Source of the DNA: Pseudomonadota bacterium
GTDB lineage: Bacteria; Pseudomonadota; Alphaproteobacteria; Sphingomonadales; Sphingomonadaceae
NCBI GenBank assembly: GCA_030271595.1
Contig: JARXKO010000009.1
Location: forward strand, 1 to 17,684
Reading direction: 5' to 3'
Length of the DNA: 17,684 nucleotides
Below the pieces are notes generated by a model. The model was given only the letters and a program-made list of their open reading frames with translations. It made no database searches and was not told the origin of the DNA. Position numbers and translations under genes: made by a program. Shown here in pieces: positions 1 to 7,526 of this stretch; position 1 is the stretch's first letter; each line of letters opens with the position of its first letter.

Positions 1-63
1 GCCGGCAGCAATGAGCGCTGGATGGTTGCGCGGCAATTCGACCCTTGCCAACATACGCGCACG

Positions 64-1098
64 ATGAAGCGGAACTCGACCATCGACGATGTTGCCAAGG
101 CCGCGGGGGTGGCCCGAGTGACGGTTTCACGAGTCGTGAACAACGTTGCGAATGTCAGCCCGGAGACTCGTGAACGGGTCCAGCGCGCGGTGAAAGCGCT
201 TGGATTTTCGGTCAACCGGCAGGCGCGCGCCTTGGCCAGCGGCGCCGGACGCCGAGTTCTTTTGATTCACCAGCACCAGCCCGAGCAGGAGCCCAACAGC
301 TTTTATCATGCCGGCCTCGAGCTTGGCGCGCTGCGTTCCTGTTCGGCGCTTGGCTACGATCTTATAAATCGTTCGATCGACCCGGAAGCGAGCGATCGAT
401 CCAGTCTAGTTGAGGCTATTCTCAAGCGCGAGCGCCCTGCTGGAATCGTCGTGTCGCCACCATTGTCCGACAATTTGCAATTGCTCGTCGCGGTGCGCGA
501 CGCAGGTGTACCGATCGTCGCCATTTCGGCAGGCGAGGAAGCGCGCCAGATCGTTTCCGCAATTGGGATCGACGAGCGCGCCGGCGGCCGGGCGGTCGGC
601 GAGCACCTCGTCGGATTGGGCCACCACCGAATCGGCTTCGTCAAGGGCCCCCCGGAACATCGCGCCGCGGCCCTGCGCTTCAACGGCTTTGTCGAAGCGT
701 TGAAGGCAAGCGGGAGCGCGGAATTGGCCTGGCACATGTCCGGGGACTTCACGTTCAAGTCGGGTGTCGAGGCAACCGAGCAGCTCTTGCGCGAGCAGAC
801 TCCGGTGACGGCGCTGGCGTGCGCGAATGATGACATGGCTGCGGGTGCGATGCTCGCCCTGCATCGCGCCGGGCTCGAAATTCCATCGGCGATTTCGGTA
901 ACCGGGTTTGACGACACGCCGATGTCGGCAATCATCTGGCCGCCGCTGACCACGATCCGGCAACCGATCAAATATCTCGCCGAACGCGCCATCCATCTGT
1001 TGTTCGCAAGCGACCCGGCCCCGCAATACGAACTGGTGAACCACGAGCTGGTGGTCAGGGACTCTACTGCCGCGCCGAACCGGTTCCGATCGACTTGA
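64..1098 (+). CDS. LacI/GalR-family transcriptional regulator of the beta-glucan operon
   Basis: A 344-residue protein with the standard LacI-family layout. An N-terminal helix-turn-helix (about residues 6-27, TIDDVAKAAGVARVTVSRVV) is followed by a hinge helix (about 51-60, NRQARALASG) and a periplasmic-binding-protein-like effector domain (about 63-335) with the family motif GFDDTPMS near the C-terminus. The ATG at 64 is preferred over the in-frame ATG at 22 because the helix-turn-helix of this family begins within a few residues of the start; neither start has a clear Shine-Dalgarno sequence. The gene lies directly upstream of, and in the same direction as, the receptor operon. A perfect palindrome of LacI-family type sits in the gap after it, so it most likely represses that operon and is released by a sugar made from the imported glycan. 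The effector cannot be read from the sequence. Bases 1-63 upstream show no recognisable promoter. Confidence 0.93.
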   Translation: MKRNSTIDDVAKAAGVARVTVSRVVNNVANVSPETRERVQRAVKALGFSVNRQARALASGAGRRVLLIHQHQPEQEPNSFYHAGLELGALRSCSALGYDLINRSIDPEASDRSSLVEAILKRERPAGIVVSPPLSDNLQLLVAVRDAGVPIVAISAGEEARQIVSAIGIDERAGGRAVGEHLVGLGHHRIGFVKGPPEHRAAALRFNGFVEALKASGSAELAWHMSGDFTFKSGVEATEQLLREQTPVTALACANDDMAAGAMLALHRAGLEIPSAISVTGFDDTPMSAIIWPPLTTIRQPIKYLAERAIHLLFASDPAPQYELVNHELVVRDSTAAPNRFRST

Positions 1099-1126
1099 CA
1101 GGCGGGTCGGTTTGAAGCACCAAATG
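1095..1126 (+). promoter_or_regulatory. Candidate promoter of the beta-glucan operon (good -35, weak -10)
   Basis: A consensus -35 hexamer TTGACA (1095-1100) overlaps the stop codon of the LacI gene. The expected -10 region, 16-19 bp downstream (about 1117-1125), is a poor match to TATAAT, with only the A-rich stretch CCAAAT. If this is the promoter, transcription would begin inside or just before the palindrome at 1124-1139, the usual geometry for a LacI-type repressor. The weak -10 keeps this tentative. Confidence 0.4.
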
Positions 1127-1139
1127 GAAGCGCTTCCAT
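1124..1139 (+). promoter_or_regulatory. LacI-family operator, perfect 16-bp palindrome
   Basis: The sequence ATGGAAGCGCTTCCAT is identical to its own reverse complement. It has the central CG and TGG...CCA arms typical of LacI-family operators, and it lies between a LacI-family gene and the first gene of the operon. Its 14-bp core matches the CebR box of actinomycete cellobiose repressors (TGGGAGCGCTCCCA, recalled from the literature) at 12 of 14 positions, which suits a beta-glucoside-type regulon. It is the only perfect copy I found in the window. Confidence 0.85.
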
Positions 1140-1185
1140 GAGGGTGGAGGCTCGCCCCCGCCGGACAATGGCGACGGGTTGAAAA

Positions 1186-1193
1186 GGGGAGAG
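1186..1193 (+). promoter_or_regulatory. Ribosome binding site that decides the TTG start of the receptor
   Basis: The purine run GGGGAGAG ends 6 bp before the TTG at 1200. The upstream in-frame TTG at 1179 has no such site in front of it, and the nearby ATG at 1168 is in a frame that stops after four codons. This favours translation from 1200. Confidence 0.6.
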
Positions 1194-1199
1194 AAATCG

Positions 1200-4046
1200 T
1201 TGGACCATTTGCTGCGCTCGCGCCGGGCATTGTTGCTGGCCGGAGTCTGTTCGTCATCGCTGCTGGTTGTCGCGGCTCCGTCGACTGCCCTTGCCCAGAC
1301 CGGGGATCCCGCCACTCAGAATGCTCAGCCGGCCGCCAGTCCCGCGCCCGGTGATGCCAACGCCCCCCAACCCGAAGCTCCTCCAGGGGACAGCGCCGCG
1401 TCGCCGCCGCCAGAAGGCGCGATCGTCGTCACCGGAATCCGCGCCGGTCTGCGCAGCTCGATCAATATCAAACGGAAAGAACGGAGCATTGTCGAAGCAG
1501 TCAGCGCGGAAGATATCGGCAAGCTGCCGGATGTCTCGGTCGCAGAATCGATCGCCCGGCTTCCCGGCCTGGCGGCGCAACGCGTAGCCGGCCGTGCGCA
1601 GATCATCTCGGTGCGCGGGTTTTCTCCAGACTTCTCGACTGTCTTGTTGAACGGACGCCAGCAGGCCAGTTCCGGGTACAACCGAGCGGTCGAATTCGAC
1701 CAATATCCCTCGGAGCTGCTGAGCTCGGTGGTCGTCTACAAATCGCCCGACGCCGATGTGTCCGGAATGGGACTGTCCGGCACCGTCGATCTGCGCACTG
1801 TCCGCCCGCTCGCTTACGGCAAGCGCGCCATCGCGCTTAACCTGCGCGGGGAAATCGACCAGGGCGGCGGCCGCAACCACGACATGCCCAAGCGCGGCTG
1901 GCGCGGAAGTGCCAGCTACATCGATCAGAACAGCGCCGGCACCCTTGGCTGGGCGATCGGCTATGCGCATCTCGACGCTCCGGGCCATACCAACCGGACC
2001 CAGAACTGGTTCTACGACAATTACGGCGGCCCGACCTATGTCCTTTCGGGACAGGAGGCTTTTGCAAGCAATCGGCGGGATATCCGCGACGGCGTCATGG
2101 GCACGCTCGAATGGCAGCCGAGCGATCGGGTTCATTCGGTCCTCGACCTTTATTATTCCAGGTTCAAACAACATGAAGTGAAGCGCGGGGCGCAGTGGTT
2201 TTCAGACGCCTGGGTCGATGGCGTAACCTACAGCAATCTCCAGACCGCAACCCGCAACGGCAACCAGTTCGCGGTCAGCGGCCATGTTGATAACGTCGCC
2301 CCGATCCTGCGGTTCGATGACAACAAGCGCACCGACAAGCTGTTCTCGGCAGGACTGAATAACGAGTTCAAGCTCAGCGATCGGACGAGCCTTTTGACCG
2401 ATCTCTCTTATTCCTCGAACAAACGCGACGAAACCTACATCGAGACATATGGCGGGTATGGCGTCGGGCCGTCGGAGACGCGGACGTTCGACAATTACAA
2501 TTTCTCGATCCCGACCAATGGCTTCCCCCAGTTCACCGGATTCGGACTCAATTACGCGGACGCCAATCAGGTGTCGCTCGGCGACCGCGCCCCGTGGGGC
2601 GGCTGGGGCCATGACGGGCTCAAGAAGTCTCCCCACATCAAGGAAACGGTTGCTGGCGGCGACGCCACCGTGCGCCACGAACTCGGGGGATTTTTCAGCA
2701 GCATCGACGGGGGCCTCAATTACACTCATCGGCACAAGACCAAGACCGTCGACGAGCTTGACCTCTTCCTCAAGAACGGCCGGACGCAGGTTACCGTCGA
2801 CCCGCAGTTCCTGACCGATCCGACGTCACTCGGATTTGCCGGGTTCGGCGATGTTCTGGGCGTGGAGATCGCGAACGCGCTGAGCACCTATTACGATGCC
2901 GTGCCGCTCGCCAATGCCGATCATTATGACAAGGCCTGGGACATTACCGAGGATATCGTGACGTTCAAGGCGAAGGCGAATATCGATTCCGGCAACCTGC
3001 ACGGCAATGTCGGTGTCCAAGTGGTGCGGCAGAAGCAGGAGTCGCAAGGCCTCCGGATCAACCAGACTGTTTCGCCGTTGCAACTGAGCCAGGTCAAGGA
3101 TGGGGCCACCTACACCGACATCCTGCCAAGCCTGAATCTGTCTTATGACATCAGCAGCCAGAGCAAGCTTCGCTTTGCCGCGGCGAAGGTCATGGCCCGG
3201 CCCCGGATGGACGATTTGCGTGCCAATCTCGTTCCCAGCTTTAACGGCTCGGTGTGCGCGGGAAGCCCGCCTTGCGCTCCTGGCCAGGAGGTACATCCGT
3301 GGACGGCGACGGGCGGCAATCCCAATCTCAAACCATGGCGAGCCAAGGAACTCGACGTCGCCTATGAATGGTATGGCGGCAAGGCCACCTATGTAAGCGT
3401 CAACGCATTCTACATGGCGCTCGACAATTATATCTACAATCAGGCGCTGGCGGCGGATTTTTCGGTGTTTCCATTGCCGCCCGAAGCGGCCTCGATTCCG
3501 TCGAACGTAATTATCAGCCCGATCGGCCAGATAACGGTTCCGGCCAACGGCAAGGGCGGCAATGTCCACGGGATCGAACTTAGCGGCGCCTTCGAATTCG
3601 GGCTGTTGAGCAGATTGTTGGACGGCTTTGGAGTGCAGGGCAGCGTCTCCTACACCACCTCAAAGCTCAAGACCCAAGCCGCAAGCCAGATCGGCGAGCT
3701 GCCGGGCCTGTCCAAATGGGTTTACAACCTGACCGGCTATTATGAGCGCAATGGGTTCCAGGCCCGGGCGAGCTATCGCTACCGCTCGTCGTTCAAGGGC
3801 GAAATCGTCTCGCTGTTCACCAATCTCGGGTTCCCGGCAGTCCTGGCGGACAAGCAACTCGACGCCCAGATTGGCTATACCTTCCAGCAAGGATCGAGGC
3901 TGAATGGCTTGGGTGTGCTTCTGCAGGCGAATAACCTGCTCGATTCGCCGTATCGCACTTCATACAACGTCAATGGCACGCAGACCCTCGAAACGTTCGA
4001 GCGATACGGCCGCCAGTGGATGCTCGGTGTGAATTACCGCTTCTAG
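1200..4046 (+). CDS. TonB-dependent outer-membrane receptor for glycan oligosaccharides
   Basis: A 948-residue TonB-dependent receptor of the subfamily common in Xanthomonas, Caulobacter and Sphingomonas. It has a signal peptide (about 1-33, cleavage near ALAQ), then an unusual Ala/Pro-rich linker (about 34-72). The TonB box-like IVVTGIR follows at 75-81, then the plug domain with the family hallmark GKLPDVSVAESIARLPG (about 107-123) and SVRGFSPDF (137-145). The rest is a 22-strand-type beta-barrel ending in aromatic NYRF, as expected for insertion by the BAM machinery. Start: TTG at 1200, chosen from the ribosome binding site; TTG at 1179 would add seven residues. It is the first gene of the operon, directly behind the operator, and is followed 14 bp later by a GH3 gene. 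The inferred substrate is a beta-1,3/1,6-glucan oligosaccharide, taken from the neighbouring enzymes and not from the receptor itself. Confidence 0.95.
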   Translation: MDHLLRSRRALLLAGVCSSSLLVVAAPSTALAQTGDPATQNAQPAASPAPGDANAPQPEAPPGDSAASPPPEGAIVVTGIRAGLRSSINIKRKERSIVEAVSAEDIGKLPDVSVAESIARLPGLAAQRVAGRAQIISVRGFSPDFSTVLLNGRQQASSGYNRAVEFDQYPSELLSSVVVYKSPDADVSGMGLSGTVDLRTVRPLAYGKRAIALNLRGEIDQGGGRNHDMPKRGWRGSASYIDQNSAGTLGWAIGYAHLDAPGHTNRTQNWFYDNYGGPTYVLSGQEAFASNRRDIRDGVMGTLEWQPSDRVHSVLDLYYSRFKQHEVKRGAQWFSDAWVDGVTYSNLQTATRNGNQFAVSGHVDNVAPILRFDDNKRTDKLFSAGLNNEFKLSDRTSLLTDLSYSSNKRDETYIETYGGYGVGPSETRTFDNYNFSIPTNGFPQFTGFGLNYADANQVSLGDRAPWGGWGHDGLKKSPHIKETVAGGDATVRHELGGFFSSIDGGLNYTHRHKTKTVDELDLFLKNGRTQVTVDPQFLTDPTSLGFAGFGDVLGVEIANALSTYYDAVPLANADHYDKAWDITEDIVTFKAKANIDSGNLHGNVGVQVVRQKQESQGLRINQTVSPLQLSQVKDGATYTDILPSLNLSYDISSQSKLRFAAAKVMARPRMDDLRANLVPSFNGSVCAGSPPCAPGQEVHPWTATGGNPNLKPWRAKELDVAYEWYGGKATYVSVNAFYMALDNYIYNQALAADFSVFPLPPEAASIPSNVIISPIGQITVPANGKGGNVHGIELSGAFEFGLLSRLLDGFGVQGSVSYTTSKLKTQAASQIGELPGLSKWVYNLTGYYERNGFQARASYRYRSSFKGEIVSLFTNLGFPAVLADKQLDAQIGYTFQQGSRLNGLGVLLQANNLLDSPYRTSYNVNGTQTLETFERYGRQWMLGVNYRF

Positions 4047-4048
4047 CC

Positions 4049-4054
4049 GGAGAA
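4049..4054 (+). promoter_or_regulatory. Ribosome binding site that decides the TTG start of the first GH3 gene
   Basis: GGAGAA lies just after the receptor stop codon (4044-4046) and 6 bp before the TTG at 4061. The first possible start in this frame, GTG at 4016, lies inside the receptor gene and has no comparable site. Starting at 4061 also gives a normal-length lipoprotein signal. Confidence 0.6.
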
Positions 4055-4060
4055 CTTCGC

Positions 4061-6022
4061 TTGCTGTGCAAGAACTCGCGGCGGACGCTCGCACTTTGCC
4101 TGTCTGCCTGGCTGCTCGGGTCATGCCAGACAACGCAGGCGGGCTGGCCGCACAGTGCGGCAGCGGCAACGGCGGCGGACATCGCAATTGATGCCCAGGC
4201 TCGCTCAATCGTCGCCGGCATGACTCTGGAGCAAAAGGTCGGGCAGATCACCCAGGCGGACATTCGCTCGATCACCCCGGACGAAGTGCGGCGCTATTAC
4301 ATCGGGTCGATCCTCAACGGCGGCGGCGCGTGGCCGGCGATGAACATGCACGCCAGCGTCGACGACTGGCTGAAGCAGTCCGACGATTACTACCGTGCGT
4401 CGATGGCGACCGACATGCCGGTCAAGGTGCCGGTTCTTTGGGGCACCGACGCGGTTCACGGGCATAACAATGTCTATGGAGCGACCCTCTTTCCCCACAA
4501 TATCGGGCTCGGCGCGGCGCATGATCCGCTGCTGATGCGGCGGATCGGTCAAGCTACCGCCGAGCAGGTGCGTGCGACCGGAATCACCTGGGCATTCGCC
4601 CCCACGTTGGCGGTTGTCCAGAATCCACGCTGGGGCCGGACCTATGAAAGCTACAGCTCCGATCCGGGCCAGGTCCGCATCTACGCCGAGGCGATGGTCG
4701 CAGGACTGCAAGGACGGCTTGGTTGGCCAACCTCGGTCCTCGCCACCGCCAAGCATTGGCTTGGCGACGGGGGCACGCTCCACGGCACGAACGAAGGCGA
4801 TACCCAGACTTCGGAGGCCGATCTCTACCGCATTCACGGCGCCGGCTATGTGGGCGCTTTGCGGGCCAATGTTCAGACGGTCATGGTCAGCTATTCAAGC
4901 TTCACCGACACCGGCAGCGGCCGGGCGTGGGGCAAGATGCACGGCAACGCCTACCTCGTCGGCGACGTCCTCAAGCGGCGGCTCGGCTTCGACGGGATCG
5001 TGGTCAGCGACTGGAACGGCATTGGCCAGGTGCCGGGCTGCAGCAACTGGCATTGTCCGCAGGCGGTGAATGCCGGGATCGACCTGTTCATGGTTCCGGA
5101 CGATTGGAAAAAGTTCATTGCCGCGACCATCGAGGACGTCCGCGAAGGGCGGATAGCGATGAGCCGGATCGATGATGCGGCGACCCGCATACTCCGGGTC
5201 AAGCTGCGCTCGGGATTGTTCGCGGCTTCCCCAGCGACCGGGCCCCATCCCGGTCCCGAAGTCATGAGCCCGCCGCCGGTACGAGCCCTGGCCCGGGAAG
5301 CAGTGCGCGAATCGCTCGTGCTGCTCAAGAACGACCACGGAATACTCCCGCTTCAGCGCCGCGGACGCATTCTGGTCGTCGGCAAGGGGGCGGACAGCCT
5401 GCCGATGCAGGCCGGGGGATGGTCGCTGACCTGGCAGGGCGACCATACCCAAACAGCCGATTATCCCAACGCCGACACGTTGCTGGCGGCGATGCGCAAA
5501 ACGCTCGGCGCAAATCAGGTCGACTATAGCGTCGATGGAGTGGGCATAGATCCCGGCCTCTACTCGGCTATCGTCGTCGTGGCGGCCGAAAAACCCTATG
5601 CCGAGAGTGCCGGAGACATCGCCTTTCCGGCCACGATGCGGCACAGTGCCCGCTATCCCGAGGATCTTGCCGCGCTCGATCGGGTGAGGGGCCATGGCGT
5701 TCCGGTAGTCACCATCCTGTACTCGGGCAGGCCGGTCTACGCTAACGACTTGATCAACCGCTCGGACGCCTTTGTGGCGGCCTGGCTCCCCGGCACCGAG
5801 GGTCTCGGCTTGACCGACATGCTGCTGGCCGGAGACAATGGCCGGACTGCCTATGACTTTACCGGCCGATTGTCGTTCGACTGGCCAGGCGGTGACTGCC
5901 TGACCAAATCGGGAAACATCCAGTACCGCCGCGGTTACGGCCTGTCGCTGGCCCGGTTATCGACCTCGGCGCCCCTTCCGGAAACGTCGCCGACCGTGGC
6001 CTGCCCTGCGGAAAGCCGCTAG
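4061..6022 (+). CDS. GH3 exo-beta-glucosidase/glucanase lipoprotein, two-domain type
   Basis: A 653-residue glycoside hydrolase family 3 enzyme, expected to release glucose from the non-reducing ends of beta-glucan oligosaccharides. From the TTG at 4061 it begins with a short basic region, a hydrophobic segment and a lipobox (LLGSC), so it should be an exported lipoprotein. The N-terminal TIM barrel carries the GH3 nucleophile in VVSDW (D317) and the KHW motif. The second domain, beginning near REAVRESLVLLKND, carries PYAESAGD, where E515 aligns with the acid/base of the barley exoglucanase type. The protein ends soon after GYGLS, so it lacks the fibronectin-like domain present in the second GH3 of this operon. 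It follows the receptor by 14 bp and precedes the halogenase-like gene by 10 bp. Specificity (beta-1,3, 1,4 or 1,6) cannot be told from sequence. Confidence 0.93.
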   Translation: MLCKNSRRTLALCLSAWLLGSCQTTQAGWPHSAAAATAADIAIDAQARSIVAGMTLEQKVGQITQADIRSITPDEVRRYYIGSILNGGGAWPAMNMHASVDDWLKQSDDYYRASMATDMPVKVPVLWGTDAVHGHNNVYGATLFPHNIGLGAAHDPLLMRRIGQATAEQVRATGITWAFAPTLAVVQNPRWGRTYESYSSDPGQVRIYAEAMVAGLQGRLGWPTSVLATAKHWLGDGGTLHGTNEGDTQTSEADLYRIHGAGYVGALRANVQTVMVSYSSFTDTGSGRAWGKMHGNAYLVGDVLKRRLGFDGIVVSDWNGIGQVPGCSNWHCPQAVNAGIDLFMVPDDWKKFIAATIEDVREGRIAMSRIDDAATRILRVKLRSGLFAASPATGPHPGPEVMSPPPVRALAREAVRESLVLLKNDHGILPLQRRGRILVVGKGADSLPMQAGGWSLTWQGDHTQTADYPNADTLLAAMRKTLGANQVDYSVDGVGIDPGLYSAIVVVAAEKPYAESAGDIAFPATMRHSARYPEDLAALDRVRGHGVPVVTILYSGRPVYANDLINRSDAFVAAWLPGTEGLGLTDMLLAGDNGRTAYDFTGRLSFDWPGGDCLTKSGNIQYRRGYGLSLARLSTSAPLPETSPTVACPAESR

Positions 6023-6032
6023 CATTCGGGCC

Positions 6033-7526
6033 ATGCGCAAGATTCTTATCGTTGGCGGCGGCACTGCGGGCTGGATGAGCGCAGCGTTGTTCGGCAAGCT
6101 GTTCCAGGGTCTCTACGATATCGAACTCGTCGAAAGCGAGGCGATCGGGACGATCGGGGTCGGCGAGGCGACCATCCCGGCGATCAAGAAATATAACGAG
6201 TTGGTGCAGCTCGACGAAGCCGAATTCATGCGCCGCACCCAGGGGACATTCAAACTCGGAATCCAATTCGTCGACTGGCTGAAACCAGGGAAGGATTACA
6301 TCCACGGCTTCGGCGTGATCGGTCAGGATTGGGAATGGCTGCGCTGTCATCATTACTGGCTTCGCGCCAATCAGCGGGGCCGCGTCCGCGATTTCGCCGA
6401 TTACTCGATCAACACCGCCGCCGCGCTCAAGAACAAGTTCATGCATGCCCGCGCCGACCTCGCCGAATCGCCCATCGGCCATATTGCCCATGCCTTTCAT
6501 TTCGACGCTTCGCTGTACGCCAAATATCTGCGCGGGCTCGCCGAACAGCATGGAGTGAAGCGGACCGAGGGCAAGATCGTCGACGTCGCCCTGACCGCCA
6601 CTGGGGATATCGCCGCTGTCACCGTCGAAGGCGGCCAGCGCATCGATGCCGACTTTTTTATCGACTGTTCGGGCTTCCGCGGGCTCCTCATCGAACAGAC
6701 GTTGAAGACCGGTTATGACGATTGGAGCCAGTGGCTGCCGTGTGACCGCGCGATCGCTGTTCCGTGCGCGCGGACCAGCCCCCTTCTGCCGTACACCCGT
6801 TCGACCGCGCGCGAACCGGGGTGGCAATGGCGCATCCCGCTCCAGCATCGGACCGGCAACGGGCTGGTCTATTCGAGCAAGCATATCGACGATGATGCCG
6901 CTGAAGCGTTGCTGCTTGCCAATCTCGACGGGGCTCCGCTCGCGACCCCCAACCGGCTTCGCTTTACCAGCGGCAAAAGGCGCAAGATGTGGAACCGCAA
7001 CTGCGTCGCTTTGGGTCTTGCCGGGGGGTTCCTCGAGCCCCTCGAGTCGACCAGCATCCATCTTGTCCAGTCGGCCGCGATCCGGCTCGTGCGGCTGTTC
7101 CCCGATGCGCTGGACGATCAGGCGACGATCGACGAGTTCAATCGCCAGTCCGATTTTGAATGGGAGCGGGTGCGCGACTTCGTCGCCCTCCATTATTGGG
7201 CGAACCAGCGGCCGGGCGCCTTGTGGGATTATTGCCGCACGATGGAGCTGCCGGCGACGTTGCAGCGCAAGATCGACCTGTGGCGATCGAACGGGCGCAT
7301 CTTCCGCGAGGACGAGGAACTATTCAGCGAAGAAAGCTGGATCCAGGTATTTCTTGGCCAAGGGATTACGCCTCGTGCCTATGACCCCCTGGTCGGGATC
7401 AAAAGCGATCCTCAGATCGAACAGTTCCTCGGCAATATTGCCGCAACGATCGACCGCTGTGTCGAGGTCATGCCGGATCACGAAGCCTATATTAAAACCT
7501 TCTGCCCGGCGGAATCGACGGCATGA
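6033..7526 (+). CDS. Flavin-dependent tryptophan-halogenase family protein
   Basis: A 497-residue protein of the flavin-dependent halogenase family. It starts with the FAD-binding GGGTAGW motif (about 8-14). It keeps a lysine in TFKLGI (K74) aligning with the catalytic Lys79 of PrnA, the halogenase signature WQWRIP (264-269), and LEPLEST with E338 aligning with the PrnA active-site glutamate. By family knowledge these enzymes use FADH2, oxygen and halide to make HOCl or HOBr, which reacts at the lysine, and they need a separate flavin reductase; none is in this window. No signal peptide is visible, so it should be cytoplasmic, unlike nearly all its neighbours. It is 10 bp after the GH3 gene and overlaps the GH30 gene by ATGA, so it is translationally linked to the operon. 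Related proteins occur beside TonB-dependent receptors in Xanthomonas, Caulobacter and Sphingomonas; their natural substrate is mostly unknown. Family is sure, function is not. Confidence 0.9.
   Translation: MRKILIVGGGTAGWMSAALFGKLFQGLYDIELVESEAIGTIGVGEATIPAIKKYNELVQLDEAEFMRRTQGTFKLGIQFVDWLKPGKDYIHGFGVIGQDWEWLRCHHYWLRANQRGRVRDFADYSINTAAALKNKFMHARADLAESPIGHIAHAFHFDASLYAKYLRGLAEQHGVKRTEGKIVDVALTATGDIAAVTVEGGQRIDADFFIDCSGFRGLLIEQTLKTGYDDWSQWLPCDRAIAVPCARTSPLLPYTRSTAREPGWQWRIPLQHRTGNGLVYSSKHIDDDAAEALLLANLDGAPLATPNRLRFTSGKRRKMWNRNCVALGLAGGFLEPLESTSIHLVQSAAIRLVRLFPDALDDQATIDEFNRQSDFEWERVRDFVALHYWANQRPGALWDYCRTMELPATLQRKIDLWRSNGRIFREDEELFSEESWIQVFLGQGITPRAYDPLVGIKSDPQIEQFLGNIAATIDRCVEVMPDHEAYIKTFCPAESTA

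Noticed and set aside
11..23. AGCGCT core near the left edge as an autoregulatory operator of the LacI gene.
   Set aside because: Only the central six bases match; both TGGA/TCCA arms are absent.
191..204. TGAAAGCGCTTGGA inside the LacI gene resembles the operator (11 of 14 positions), suggesting a second, looping site.
   Set aside because: It encodes the conserved V-K-A-L-G-F segment found in most LacI-family proteins, so the match is explained by protein sequence; symmetry is also broken in the right arm.
354..1257. Long minus-strand open frames opposite the LacI gene and the glycoside hydrolases.
   Set aside because: They are antisense shadows typical of high-GC DNA: no start signals, no domains, and the plus-strand genes are certain.
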